A stretch of 64,000 nucleotides of DNA from Dactylonectria macrodidyma (taxonomy: Eukaryota > Ascomycota > Sordariomycetes > Hypocreales > Nectriaceae): the NCBI GenBank assembly GCA_020744425.1, contig JAGMUV010000039.1:417342-481341 (forward strand), written 5' to 3'. This document shows positions 1 through 11,704 of the stretch, in pieces (the stretch's first letter is position 1; each line of letters opens with the position of its first letter). Position numbers and translations under genes: made by a program. The notes beneath the pieces were generated by a model. That model ran no database searches and was not told the DNA's origin. It saw only the letters and a list, made by a program, of their open reading frames with translations.

Positions 1-1021
1 ACTAAATGACACCCACTGTACTCCGTAGCTACGAACCGATCGTGTTTTGGGGGATCACGGAGAAGATGAAGTTGGAGATGGAAACACGCTATCACAGTTC
101 CCTTCACACCTTCTTTGTCGAGACTCGTTGCGGTCGCACATAACATCAGCCAGATCGTCCGCCACGCAATGGGGCTGCGCGTCCTCCTTGGAGCGCGGGA
201 GCGCAGTGAGCCATACGTGGCTGTCGGATATGCTGATCGCCGCCAATTGCCATCGCCTTGGCGTCCGTCGCCGCTAGACACGAGACAGCTCGCGCCTCAC
301 TCGAGTCAGGCTGTCAGGCTTCATCACGGGCCTTTGCCCGTGCTACGCCGATCCCAACGCTGCGTGGCCCAGCAACTAACGTCACTACTGCCACTAATTT
401 CACTCCTCGACAAGCGCTCTCTACCGGAGCCCTAGGCGTCATTCCTCCAGGGGCAATTTTACGTGGCTGCAACATGATTGTTCAAAGTGATTGCTCAGAG
501 CAGGAACCCCTTTTACCCCAGCTGCGGAACTCCCGCTGATGGCGATGGATGGATGATCTTTCCATCCCTGCTGATCCCTCGCCTAGCGCCTAGTTCCTCG
601 TCGTCCGTGAGAGACATCTATCTATCTGTGGACTCTTCTGTCACTCCGCCAAGGCTCGGTCCGTCGTGGCCGGCCCAAGACCTCTCACTACTTGTGCATC
701 AAATTCCATTCTCCGTGTCTATTTATCGCTCTGCGTAGTCTCCTTTCGTTTGCCTTTGCCCCCCCTCTCCCCTCCTCCATCTACCGTGAGATCTCCGCGC
801 CCTGCGAGTCTTAAAGTGATCGACCTCTTCAATGTGCTGCCAGCTAGTTCCTTAAAACCATCCCGCTCCTGTGCCAGTTAGGAATGGGATTCTCTTGACT
901 CAGCAATATCATCCTACTTCATCACAGTCAGCACTGACTGACCTGCCTCCCTCCTCCATCCTCCGTCTCTACCAGTTTTCATTTGTCGTGCGCTGGGCGT
1001 CGACACTGCTCCTTGTACAGA
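1..1021. other. Intergenic region upstream of the antiporter
   Basis: I see no convincing coding exon here; open frames are short and resemble nothing I know. The stretch at about 745-780 is pyrimidine-rich (CCCCCC and CTCC runs), as is common in fungal promoters and 5' leaders. It probably holds the promoter and 5' UTR of the Na+/H+ antiporter that starts at 1022. Confidence 0.5.
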
Positions 1022-2920
1022 ATGCCTGTTCTTAGTCTTAGCGAACTCAACATTGTCTTGAGCGTTTTGGGTCCGTCCATGTCGGCCAACAAATCCGGGT
1101 AGTGGCTCACAAGGTTACAGGTACTTTCACCGTCCTATATGGCGTCATATCCGTAAAGATCAAGCAGGTATGGTACCTGGGAGAAGCTCGTGAGTACTTT
1201 CAAACGCCCTGTTTCATCCATCCCCGAATCTCTTGCTGACTCTTGGCAACCCAATCAATAGTCCCTGCCGTGGCTCTGGGCGTTGCTCTTGGCCCCATCG
1301 CCGCCAAATTTATTGACAGTGAGAGATGGGGCTCTGCAGAGTCCGGACAGACCAATGCCATCACTCTGGTTTGTCTCAGTCGTATCTTCGGTGTGATGAC
1401 AGTTGCTGACATTGGTTTCTAGGGTGTTGCACGTGTCATGATTGGCCTTCAGCTCGTCATCGCCGGTTACCAACTCCCAGCCAAGTACAACTGGACGCGA
1501 TGGAAGGAAATGGCCATGTGCCTGCTGCCAATCATGACACTGATGTGGCTCGCCACAACCGCCTGCATCATGACCTCCGTCCCGAACCTGACCCTCCTCG
1601 CCGCCCTCGTCATTGGGTCCTGCGTCACTTGCACCGATCCTATCCTCTCCCAGGCCATCGCCAAGGGACCCTTTGCCGACAAGTTTGTTGCCCGGCCGCT
1701 GCGAGAGATCATTTCGTCCGAGGCCGGGGCGAATGACGGCTTTGGCTTCCCGTTCCTGATGCTTGCCGTCTATCTTATCCGCCATGCCGACATCCCTGGC
1801 GTCACCGACAACTCCCACCACAACTCGGCTCGTTCCGAAGACGTCGGACGTCTGGGCGGCGGCGTTGGCGAGGCTCTCAAGCAATGGGTTCTCGAGACAT
1901 GGCTCTACATCGTGCTCTTGTCCGTTGTTTACGGGGCCGTGGTCGGCTACGGGGCGTGCAAGGGGATCCGCTTCGCACTAAAGAGGTACGTCAACCAGAA
2001 CTGAGATGCTCATGTCCGAAGGACAGAAAATAACCCTTGCCCGCAGAAAGTGGATCGACAACGAGTCATATGTCCTGTTCCCTGCCGCTTTGGGCATGTT
2101 CCTCGTCGGAACGTGCGGTGCCATTGGCACCGACGACCTTTTAGCCTGCTTCGTTGCCGGAAATGCCCTCAACTGGGATGGACATTACCTTCGAGAGACG
2201 GAGGAGCGACACGATGAAGTCAACTCGTGTATCGATGTGCTGCTCAACTTTGGTGGTTTCATGTACATCGGGTCCATTATTCCATGGGCCGAGTTTCATG
2301 ACCCCGAGGGAACCGGCCTGACTTGGGGTAGACTCATGATCTTGGGCTTGCTGGTTCTCCTATTCCGTCGGATTCCCGCCATTCTGTTGACGTACAAGCT
2401 AATACCGGATGTTTGTACAAACTACAAGGAGGCTCTCTTCATGGGGTACTTCGGCCCCATCGGCGCCGGAGCTGTCTTCTATGTTGAGCACGCCCGTCAT
2501 CAGTTCCCAGAACTCGGCGAGGGAGACGAAGAGGAGACCAACCTAGTCCGTCTCATGGGACCTATTGTCTACTTCCTCGTCCTCTTCTCCATTGTGGTCC
2601 ATGGGCTCTCGATCCCCGCTCTGAGCCTCATCTACAAGTACATGAATGTCAAGCCGATCCAGGGGGACGGTATTGAGATTCGACGTCTGTCAATGCTGGC
2701 CCCGAAACCCGCCAACGCTACTCAGATCGACAGAAACACTTATATCGCGTACAATCGCTTTAGCCAACCGGTAGTGGGTGCGCCTCTTAACTTGTCCACT
2801 ATGGCGCGTGTTACTACGAACGAGTCAAAATTTGACGATTCGAGTTCTCTGAACTATGAGGACGATCTGGAGGCTGAGAAGAGGCGGGCAAACGGACGGA
2901 CTATCAGGTATATGGTGTAG
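1022..2920 (+). CDS. Na+/H+ antiporter, fungal Nha1/Sod2 type (CPA1)
   Basis: Plasma-membrane exchanger expected to expel Na+ (and possibly K+) for H+. Five exons join in frame: 1022-1070, 1121-1189, 1262-1368, 1423-1985 and 2047-2920. All introns are GT..AG and 50-73 bp long; the product is 553 aa. The start is chosen because the first residues, MPVLSLSELNIVLSVLG, match the conserved N terminus of fungal Nha1/Sod2 proteins. Many hydrophobic segments follow. The SSEAGANDGFGFPF motif (exon 4) and GAIGTDDLLACFVAGNALNWDG (cited here in parts: GTDDLLACF, then AGNALNWDG) are the ion-site regions of the family. The hydrophilic tail after about residue 440 is short; yeast Nha1 has a very long one while S. 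pombe Sod2 has a short one, so this is Sod2-like. No disruption is seen. It appears to be an ordinary chromosomal gene at the left edge of the transposon-rich segment. Confidence 0.93.
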
Positions 2921-3588
2921 AAAGTGACACTCCTTTTGATTCGCGAAGTTGCTCCCAGCCGGTGCTAGGGAGGGGGGCATGGTATAGAATAGATACAGTC
3001 ACTGTCGCTACTCCTTTATAAGAAACATGGTAAATTGTCACACTATTTATCTTAGATGAATAGCATGGTAATATTAACAGTTAACTGTCTTCCTCGATAT
3101 GAAGAGAAGAGGCTCTTGATTCTATATTCCATTGCGTAGGAGTCTGGAGGATGTGAAATGACAAGGATTGTCGTATCAGGCTAAGATGGTCTACAGAGTG
3201 ATTGTAACGGGTCAGGCCCACTTGGCTGGCGGCTCTGCCGCCAAGCCCGAATTCTTCTCCACAGCGCCATCGAGTCGATTCTCGAATCTTCTATATTTCA
3301 GCCGAAGGCTGACTCTACATCAGTTCTTAAGTTTTCCGAATATGAGGGTTTGGTGCAAGATTGGCCAAAAGTTTCTGATTGGTCCGGAATTTTGTATTGC
3401 CGGTCGCTAAAGAAGGCTGGATTGGTTGGCGGCTCTAGAAAAAGTGGGTATCCGCCAGCCACCATCTGTCACTGCTTCTTTGTTTACTTCTTTGTTTACC
3501 ATCGCCAAATTTGCCTGGCTATCTGTTCGTTTGCTTGGCCAAGCAACCTTTCTTCCATTATCGATCCCGATGCACCGTACGACTGAGG

Positions 3589-6500
3589 ATGGATTCCGAT
3601 TCTAGGGGTAATATGAGCCCTGGATCTGATTTTGGAGTCCATTGCCCGTCTTGCAACCAAATAAAACCAGCAAGTGACTTCATTAGCAGGAGGAAATCTG
3701 CTAATCAAACTACAACCTGCCTGGAATGCCGGGACCAGCGCAATTCCGAGGTAATTGACATCATTAGTATCGTCTATACGCCTCCCTAACCTGATCAAGC
3801 GTGCCAGGTCCAAAGGTGCGGTCCTGACGTTGAGGAACCTGGCCGTCCGTCCTTCCTTAGCTGAGAGATCTGCCCTCAAAAGAACCGACGGAGATGCTAG
3901 CCTATCGCCTCCTAATGAGAGATCCGGAACCCAGCCTACATCGCCAGAGAGGCTACGGCAACTTCACACGGCAAGGAGGTTATTTGAAGAGCCAATTAGC
4001 CAGCCGCAGGTGGTGCTGGGGACGCCAATCCCACCAACCCAACAAAGCTTGCGCAACTTCCGGACTCTTGCTCCCTCACCGACCGTACAGCCAACGACCC
4101 ATCAAATCACGTCAAATTCTGATCCATCTACTGTCCCAAGCAGCACAACTGATGCTGAGCACTCTTACTTGGCTTCTAGGTTCCATAAGGGCGGGAAAGA
4201 CTCACAAGATGATGCCTCCAAGGCTGAGGCAAAGGCAAAGCAGGTGGCTATACAGCGCGACCATCGTTCACGGCGCCGTGCAGGGGAGACTGTCTCCCTA
4301 ACTCCCTCGATATCTCAACTGGGCGCCTTTGCAGTTCCTCATGAGCCTAGAGAAGGTATCCCTGGCCGTGATCATCGTCGTTGTGCAGGCTAACCACTGG
4401 ATTAGCCGACGGTCATGGCGCACATCCAGAACGGGACGGGATAAATATGGGTGATAAGGGAGAATTCTCTGAATCCGATATTGACGCCGAAGACTACTTT
4501 AATTTGCTTCTCTCGCCTGCTCGGCCACGGAGGTATCTCGAGCAATTGGGGGTAGAGTGCGATTCTGAACCAGGGGACAAAGACGAGAACGACGAGAATG
4601 AGGATGAGTCAGTGGATAAGAGCCCTCTTCCCCGTCGCTCGAGGCAGCCTTCCGCACAGCCGTCTCATGGTCGTCGTGGTCGTCGTGGTCGTCGTGGTCG
4701 TCGTGGCCCTGCCCCTGGTACGGGAGGGCGGCCGAGAAAATCTCAGACGCAAGCTCAACCTCCACGGCCGCCGCGACGGTATCGGAGTCCAGTGATGATT
4801 TCACCTGAACAATCGGCGGTGTTCCACGCACAAGATCCAGTGTGGAATGGGGACCTCGACGCTTGCGCCTTGACTGACCGCGATAAGGCCATCCTTCGCG
4901 AGTTCTGGACCAAGCTTGACAATGACCAGATGCAATACTGCAGTAGATGCCGAGAGCGCTGGTTCCAGATGAGGATAGACTCGGAGGGCATTTGTGCGCG
5001 TTGCTGTCGAAAGGATGAGGAGCGTCGCCCCGACGAGCCGTACTTTTTCTCTGCGGATAACCAGCTCGATTTTGGCCCTATACCGACTGAATTGCCCCAG
5101 CTCACACCTATCGAAGAGTCCTTGATTGCCCGTGTTCACGTCCACGTGAACATTATGCTTGTGCGAGGGCAGCAGTACAAATATCGGGGGCACGTCGTTC
5201 ACTTTCTCCGTGAGGTTGGTTTAGTGTACCACCAGCTCCCGCTTTTGCCTCATGAGTTGAACACTGTGCTACTCCGACCTGCGAATACGTCGTCCCACGC
5301 AATGCTTAGCCGACAGTTTACCCGCCAGTTCCGTGTGCGCCGCCAGCCGGTTACCATATGGCTTAACTACCTCCGGCGCCATCATCCTGGCTATCGATGT
5401 ATCGTCATCGACGAAGAGCGGCTGAGTCAATTGCCTCAGGATGGCAATGTTCTGGATGCTATCCCTCGAAGTCAGGTGGAGGCCACAGACGTTGGACCTG
5501 AGGATGATCAGGAGGCAGAACCAGACCTAGAGGACGAGGTTGCAGTGCCAGATCTTTTGGCCAAAGATACGGAGCTCGATGCCCTCCGGACCATTCTCGC
5601 CGAAGGACCGGAAGATGGCCCGGGGCCTCCTCTAAGATCCCAGACTCAAGTGCAACACGAGCTAGAGCTCCCGAACATACGCCATACGCCGATCAATGAG
5701 TTCAACCGGTCGCACGCCCTGCTCTCCTTAGCCTTTCCCTGCCTCTTTCCAGACGGTAGAGCGGACTTTGTTGAACCTCGGTTACGCTCTATTAATTATA
5801 GGGATTACATCGAGCATGCGATGCGCTGGCATGACGGGCGTTTTGCACGCCACCCAACCTTCCGCTTCGTTGCCTTCAACACCCTGATGCGGTCACAGGC
5901 ACGCGCACGGTCCAAATTCTTCGTGAAGCAACATGATGGCATGCATGAGCCGCTTACACGAGAGCAGCTTATTCAGGCGCTTGAACAGAGCGAGGACCTC
6001 GAGGCGCAAGCGTTGATCAACTCGATCACCAGACATGCGGTGTCCATTCGCGGTACGCGTCCCTTCTGGAACAAGAAGAGGCAGGAACTTGAGGCATATG
6101 CCTATAACCTTGACTGTCCCGGAGCATTCATCACGTTTAGCCCGGCAGATTTACACTGGCGGAGTCTCTACCAGCACATGCCTCAATATGAAGACTGGTT
6201 AGCCGTGACCGAGCCGGAGAGGATGGCTCTGTCGCGCCGCCTATTGCGGCAGAACCCTCACATTGCTGCTTTCCACTTCTACCGCCGATACACCCTCTTT
6301 CGGGATATCGTACTAAGTAAGAAGTTCAGCATTACAGATTACTGGGATCGGTACGAATGGCAAGGCCGTGGTAGCCCACACAACCACGGCCTGTACTGGA
6401 TGGATAATTGTCCAGGAGCCGACATGGGGGACGAAGCGGCTCGTGATGTATTTGCACGCACATGGGGATTCTACGTCACTGCCATTAACCCTGAGCCGAG

Positions 6501-9291
6501 TAGGACTATGCCTCAGGGTGAGGGTAATCCCCTGAGCGTGGATCCCCTGAGCATAGAGATGACATTCCTGCGGCTCTCACAAATCGTCAACCGTTGCCAG
6601 CGCCACAAGTGCAATACCACGTACTGCTTGCGCGTGAGGAAGAGAACCGGTGATCTGGCGAGGGACATGGAAGGTGCCGCTGCGGATATCGAGGCGGCCA
6701 ACGTTGCCAATCCAGAGAGGGAGTGTCGTTTTGACTTCCCTCGTGCCTTGCGGGAGCTGGCCGCAGTGATCAGGAAGGAAGGCAGGTCGTACTATGTCTT
6801 TGAGGCGGCCCGAAATGACAGCCTCATGAATAACTTCAATCCTGCGATTATCCTAGGCTGGCTAGCTAATATTGACATATCTCCTTGCACTAGCTTACAG
6901 GCGGTTATTACATATGCTGCGAAGTATTGCAGTAAAGCTGAGAAGAAGACCGAGTCTTTCTCCCGGCTTGCGGACCAGGTCTTACCTCATACATCGCACG
7001 TTCAGCCCCTGTTATCCTTCTCCTCTCGCCTCATGAACAAGCTGATCGCCGAGAGAGATTACTCGGCGCAGGAGATTTCCCATCTGCTGCTTAACATTCC
7101 GCTGCAAGAAGGCACCCGTATGGTTGTCACCGTGGACTGCCGTCCGTTAGAGCGACAGGCACGTTCGTATCGTGTGGACGGAGATGTCAACGAGGCCACC
7201 GGCAGCTACAGGAAATATCTAGAGAGAAAGGACCAGCATGAGGATATAACCTATCTCGAATACCTGCAATCGTACAATCTCAACACGTGGAGGAGACTCG
7301 CTGCTCAAGCGAAGAAGAGAGTCCTGTCTTACTTCCCTCGATATAAGTCTATAGAGGCCTCTTCCCAGTTTAACGACTTCTGCCGTGTTAAATTGATGAT
7401 GGTTCATCCACATCGCTCTCCAGAAGAGTTGCTCGTTGTAGGCGGGCAGCGGTTCGATTCCTTCACGGCTGCGTACATGCACTGCAGACAGCACCACGAC
7501 ACCCATGCGGACGATCATTATGGGGAGCCAGATACGGACGAATTGACGGCAGAGGAGGATGAATTTGAGCTTGAGATCCATGAGGAGCCCATCGCGGAAG
7601 AGGACTGGCATGAACTCGCCCGCATGCTACCTGACCGCCCACTGGAGGAAGAGGACATCGACATCCTCGGCCGCCGAGACATTGACATCAATTACGATTG
7701 GACCCCTCATGTTGGGCGGTATACCGATGATGGCATTCTCAATAGCGACTACTGGAAGCAACGCAAAGCGGAAAACACCCTTGACCTTGATGTGGATGAT
7801 CAGCCCTTGGAGGCTCGCGATTCCCTAAATCCAGAGCAGCGCATAGTATACGATGCGGTGATGGGCCACTTCCTGACCCAGGATCCCTCTCAGTTGCTAC
7901 TCCACGTGGATGGGGGAGGCGGCACTGGCAAGTCATACCTCATCAACCTGCTCTCCGCGCACCTCCAATCCGCGACAGGGGGGAGGGGGACACCTGTTTG
8001 GCGTGCTGCGCCAACGGGCGTCGCGGGAAACCAGATATCGGGCACTACCTTGCACTCCCTGTTACACCTCCCAATCAATAAAGACTTCAAGCCTCTATCT
8101 CCCGTTGATAGGACCCAGCTCCAGAAGAAGCTGAAGGATATCAAGTACCTAATCATCGATGAGAAGAGCATGCTAGGGCTGCGTCAGCTATCGTGGATCG
8201 ATGACCGTCTCCGCGAGGCGTTCCCGAACAGGAATGAGGAGTTCTTTGGCGGCCTGAACATCCTCTTGGTTGGTGACTTCTTCCAGCTTCCCCCTGTGCT
8301 GCAGAAGCCGCTTTATTACGACAAAGAGGTGCAGGGAGTAGAGATCAAGGGCAGGAACGCGTATAGGCGCTTCGATAAATCAGTATTCTTGAAGGTTGTT
8401 CAGAGGCAGCGCGGCGACGACCAGGAGGCGTTTCGCACAGCTCTCGGGGAACTGCGGCTGCTCCAACTATCTATGGAGTCCTGGAAGCTCCTGTCCACCC
8501 GCGTGCAGGCAAAGCTAGACGATCGAGAGGTTGCGAGGTTTTCCAGCGCCTTGCGAGTATACGCTACCAAAGATAGGGTGAACGAGTATAACCACTATCA
8601 CCTCGACCGCCTCGGCCGGCCAGTCGTCCGGGTCAAAGCTAAGAACGTCGGCCCTGGTGCAGCTGCTGCCCCCGATGACAAGGCGGGCAACCTTGCAAAG
8701 CAGATTCCCATATGCATTGGCGCCCGTCTAATGCTGACGTCCAACCTTTGGCAGCCAGTTGGCCTCTGCAACGGCGCCCGCGGTACGGTTTACGACATCG
8801 GCTGGGCACCCAGGGCTGACCCCATCCAAGATCCTCCTTGTGTTATCATGATGGAGTTTGACAAGTATAACGGACCGGTGTTCCTGACCACCCCTGATGG
8901 CAAAAAGATTGTCCCGATTCTCCCAGTTGAGAGGGACTTTCTCATCGGAGCCACTCTCTGCGCTCGCACCCAGTTTCCCCTGATCGTATGCTACGCCATT
9001 ACTGTGCACAAGTCACAAAGCATCACAGAAGATATGATCGTTACGGACCTCTCCTGTCGGGACTTTCAGACCGGCTTAAGCTACGTGGCTGTCTCTCGTG
9101 TGAAAACGCTTGAGGGCTTGATGTTGGATGCGCCATTTGATCGTAATCACCTGGTCTACCGGTCTCCCCCGGATGGCATGAAGATGAAGATAAGGGATCA
9201 GGAGCTTAGGAAACGACAAGTTCTCACACGGAGTCCTTACATGATATATAATACTAAGAATGGCCATGGCAATGGATCAGTACGTAGATGA
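3589..9291 (+). CDS. Helitron Rep/helicase protein
   Basis: Rolling-circle transposase of the Helitron, 1859 aa in my three-exon model: 3589-3750, 3800-4355 and 4430-9291. Phases agree, but the first acceptor is an AAG, so that junction is less certain. Exon 1 encodes a small zinc-finger-like segment (CPSCNQIKPASDF ... CLECR). Exon 2 is a low-complexity Ser/Pro/Thr linker. Exon 3 starts acidic with an arginine/glycine-rich run (about 4660-4710) and then a Cys cluster (CSRC...CARCC, about 4940-5005). The Helitron N domain follows, with the HUH-type metal motif SPHNHGLYW at about 6374 and the paired catalytic tyrosines in ITYAAKYCSK at about 6905. A PIF1-family helicase comes last: Walker A DGGGGTGKSYL (about 7908), Walker B LIIDEKSMLG (about 8150) and the C-terminal SYVAVSRVKTLEG. 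There are no internal stops over more than 4.8 kb in exon 3, so the element could be active. Confidence 0.9.
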
Positions 9292-9328
9292 TGCAGTAGT
9301 AGTAATAGCTTCCTGGCCCGCGGATACA

Positions 9329-9399
9329 CAGCCTTCGGCTGAGGCTACCACATGCACCCCATCGCCGCTCCAATGTGCATGGGGTGACGTAGTATTTTA
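9329..9399 (+). repeat. Helitron 3' terminus with hairpin
   Basis: The order is a short palindrome (CAGCCTTCGGCTG), then inverted arms CACCCCAT and ATGGGGTG around a 15-20 base loop, then GACGTAGTATTTTA. The same arrangement and the same terminal 14 bases recur in reverse orientation at 28567-28633, which supports this as a real transposon end. Confidence 0.75.
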
Positions 9400-9493
9400 A
9401 AGAAGATATAACGCTTCACGCACCCAGTTTGTATTTAGATTCTTTCCTTTCTTCACCTTGAAAGTAAACAGCATAGGGACTAGTTAGTGAATC

Positions 9494-9860
9494 AACTCGC
9501 TAGAGGCCTTTCACAGTGATGCCAATGAGAAGAGCTCGCTCGCGACCGATAACATCGACGAGGAAGAGGGCACAGATCAGAGCAGCGACGAGCTTGACAA
9601 TACCGAAGACCGCAGTGACAAGAAGCGACTCTAGTTCCAGTAATACCGAGGAGACTAAACGGGTGGGGGAGGGGGGAAAGGGTGATGGAGCCCGCGCCAG
9701 ACCACTGAGAAAGGAACTGAACCATACCCGTTAGATAGAGGCGGTACAGGTTGCTGGGGACAAAGAACATCTCCTTGACCTTTCCCAGCCACCCGACTCC
9801 CTTGGTAGCCTCCAGCTCATGGTCGAGAGCAGCTTGGATGGTGCTGATCTCATGAGCGTC
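9494..9860 (-). pseudogene. MFS sugar/quinate transporter fragment
   Basis: Read on the minus strand, the segment begins with an intracellular-loop sequence (ALDHELEATKGVGWLGKVKE). It continues through FFVPSNLYRLYLTGMVQFLSQWSGAGSI, cited here only as the family's PxxxRRLxxG..QNxSGxNSI region. After a frame change it resumes with a membrane helix (LLVTAVFGIVKLVAALICA) and the VDVIGRERALLIG motif, which is the D-x-x-GRR loop of sugar porters. It then stops at the TAG near 9494. Only about a quarter of a normal 500-550-aa porter remains, with at least one frameshift, so it cannot be functional. It lies 100 bp beyond the Helitron end; the Helitron may have captured it or landed next to it. Confidence 0.75.
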
Positions 9861-10842
9861 ATGATCAACTCCAAGAGGACAAACAACTCACCAACTTGTC
9901 ACCATCTATCTTCGTCTCTTCTGTCTTCCTTGCCCTTCGTCCCTAGGATACCCCCACTCGCAAGATGATGATTCTCATCAGCTTCACAATCACCACCCAG
10001 GCCCCTCCCTCTCTCTCCACTTCCTAGACGCCCGGGTAAGCCTCCGCACTAGATCGACTCTCTCCTCCTTCGCATCGCGACAAACACCACACTCGCTTTG
10101 AACCACCTCGCCTGTCACCTTCGATACGAACTTGCCGCACAGAGCCCAGCACGGTGTCATCCCCACGGGCTGCTCACCCACTTTCACTCGCTTGTCTGTT
10201 TCACTCGCTTATCAGTAAATGCCAAGACATGACGTAATTGTCCTTTCTCGACGGCGAAACGACAACTGGGAAATATGGCTCTAACCAGGGTGGAATCAAT
10301 GCCAGTAGGGCGCTCTCACCAGGAAAAGTTCAGCGACTATGCCTTCAACTTGCAATGATGGATCGTATGTAGAGACCAGCGTGTTTGCTGGGATGTCAAG
10401 CGCATTGCGCAGCAGAATGTTGCGTGAGCCAACCTACCCTACATACAGAAGATAGGGGCTACCGCCTATATCACCTATTTGTTATGGCAGGGTTGGTACC
10501 TATTAACTCTGGGCTGATTTCCCTGGTAAGATAACAGGCGCTTCACCGTCCCTCATGTCACGAATATTCGGTTTGGAACCCAGCCAGATATCGATTCAAA
10601 GTATAAAAAAAATTGGGTTGCCGTTGAATATGTAGAAAGCAAGTAATTCTGGGCTCTGACCCAAGCGATGGGTTGTGTTGATACCTGATTTACCATAACT
10701 AATCGCAAGATCTAGCTGTACCTGCTAACATATCCTATCACCATGTAGAAAGTCACCAAACGCGCCGCACGCGTCAGGTCGCGTATTGTGGCAGGCAACT
10801 ATGCCACAAAATATCAACGCCACAAATACCCTGGTCATGTGC
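9861..10842. other. No recognisable gene
   Basis: I see no coding segment I can support. A 65-codon minus-strand frame at 9990-10187 has cysteines (CWALCGKFVS...CGVCRD) that look superficially zinc-finger-like, but nothing flanks it to support a gene. The rest is AT-richer, probably decayed intergenic or repeat sequence. Confidence 0.4.
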
Positions 10843-10930
10843 ATTACTGATTACTGATTGATTGATTAGGGGCTTACTGATACTGATAACGCATCAGTAT
10901 CAATCAGTAATCAGTACTGATTGATAACTG
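10843..10930. repeat. Small inverted repeat made of TACTGAT units
   Basis: A run of ATTACTGATTACTGATTGAT type (about 10843-10866) is followed some 30 bases later by its reverse complement (ATCAATCAGTAATCAGTA, about 10899-10916), so the region could form a hairpin. It sits exactly where the neighbouring FAD-oxidoreductase reading frame breaks off, which suggests it marks the truncation point. Confidence 0.55.
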
Positions 10931-11373
10931 ACTGCTTGTTGAGAAGTCTGGCATGTGGCCACCGCCGCGCATAGCGAAAAGCATTCTATCACGCTCGAAG
11001 AGTTTAACGGCGTAGGAGAGATCCTGTGCGTTCTTTGGGACAAAAACGCATGCTGTCTTCAGCCATGCATTGGTAGACCAAGACACTAGAACACATTTAG
11101 CTAAACTGGTGGCCCTGATAAACTGTATCTCTTACCTTCAGTCTCGTTAGTATAGCCGGCGTCATCGGGCAAGAGAGTAATATGCGGGTGGGTTTTCTTC
11201 AGGACTTGGCATGTTGAAGAAACGCGATCGGTATCAGCACACACTTTGGAGGCAGAAGCGCATGCAGCTGCCACGAGGCCCTCAGCTGGACCATCGTCTC
11301 TATCCTCATTTCTGGTTTGCTCTTGAGTCTGCGAGAAAAGATGTGATAGTTGTCTGTAACTTACGAAGGACAT
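10931..11373 (-). pseudogene. 5' fragment of a FAD-binding (berberine-bridge type) oxidoreductase
   Basis: Minus-strand exons encode the start of a VAO/BBE-family FAD oxidase, common in fungal secondary metabolism. The first part (to about 11152) contains CQVLKKTHPHITLLPDDAGY. An intron of about 50 bp (GTAAGAG...TAG) follows. The next part, WSTNAWLKTACVFVPKNAQD followed by LSYAVKLFERDRMLFAMRGGGHMP, covers the beginning of the PP-binding (FAD) domain with its RGGGH flavinylation motif. The frame then ends in unrelated repeat sequence. A full protein would be about 480-580 aa; only about 110-130 remain. A further short intron may lie just after the first codons (GTAAGT at about 11363). Not functional. 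Confidence 0.7.
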
Positions 11374-11704
11374 TGAGCTGCGTTTGTAGCTCTTAAATAA
11401 TATTTAGGGTTCTGTTATGGCTTTGCCCGAGCTCGTCTCACTTTCGCTTTCGCAGTAACTAGCGAATATAGATCACTACCACTTGCATCAGGTATCGACT
11501 ATACTACTCCAAGACTATCCGATGCATTCCATTGGTTGCAAGTGCAAGTGCTGTTATCGTGAATCTATACTCCTGACCACAGTGTGTAAGACGAACCATA
11601 GCCATGAACCCTATACAATGACATCCGATAATGCTGATCCAAAACACTGCTCCCTGTATACCCCATTGCCGAACCTAAACGCCAAGCAATGCATCGTCAA
11701 ACGT
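11374..11704. other. Spacer between FAD fragment and MFS gene
   Basis: No gene is supported here. It would contain the 3' untranslated region of the minus-strand MFS transporter ending at 11705. Confidence 0.4.

Larger units (their letters stand above)
3299..9399 (+). mobile_element. Autonomous Helitron (Helentron-like ends)
   Basis: The element carries one large Rep-helicase gene and ends with a hairpin at 9346-9386 followed by GACGTAGTATTTTA (9386-9399). The short palindrome CAGCCGAAGGCTG at 3299-3311 has a matching palindrome (CAGCCTTCGGCTG) at 9329-9341 near the right end, so I use it as the provisional left limit. The exact 5' terminus is not resolved and may lie some tens of bases further left. 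Paired subterminal palindromes with a 3' hairpin fit a Helentron-type Helitron better than the canonical CTRR-ending type. Target-site duplication is not expected for this class. Confidence 0.65.

Noticed and set aside
3589..9291. Chromosomal PIF1 helicase gene
   Set aside because: The HUH motif and twin tyrosines upstream of the helicase identify a Helitron protein.
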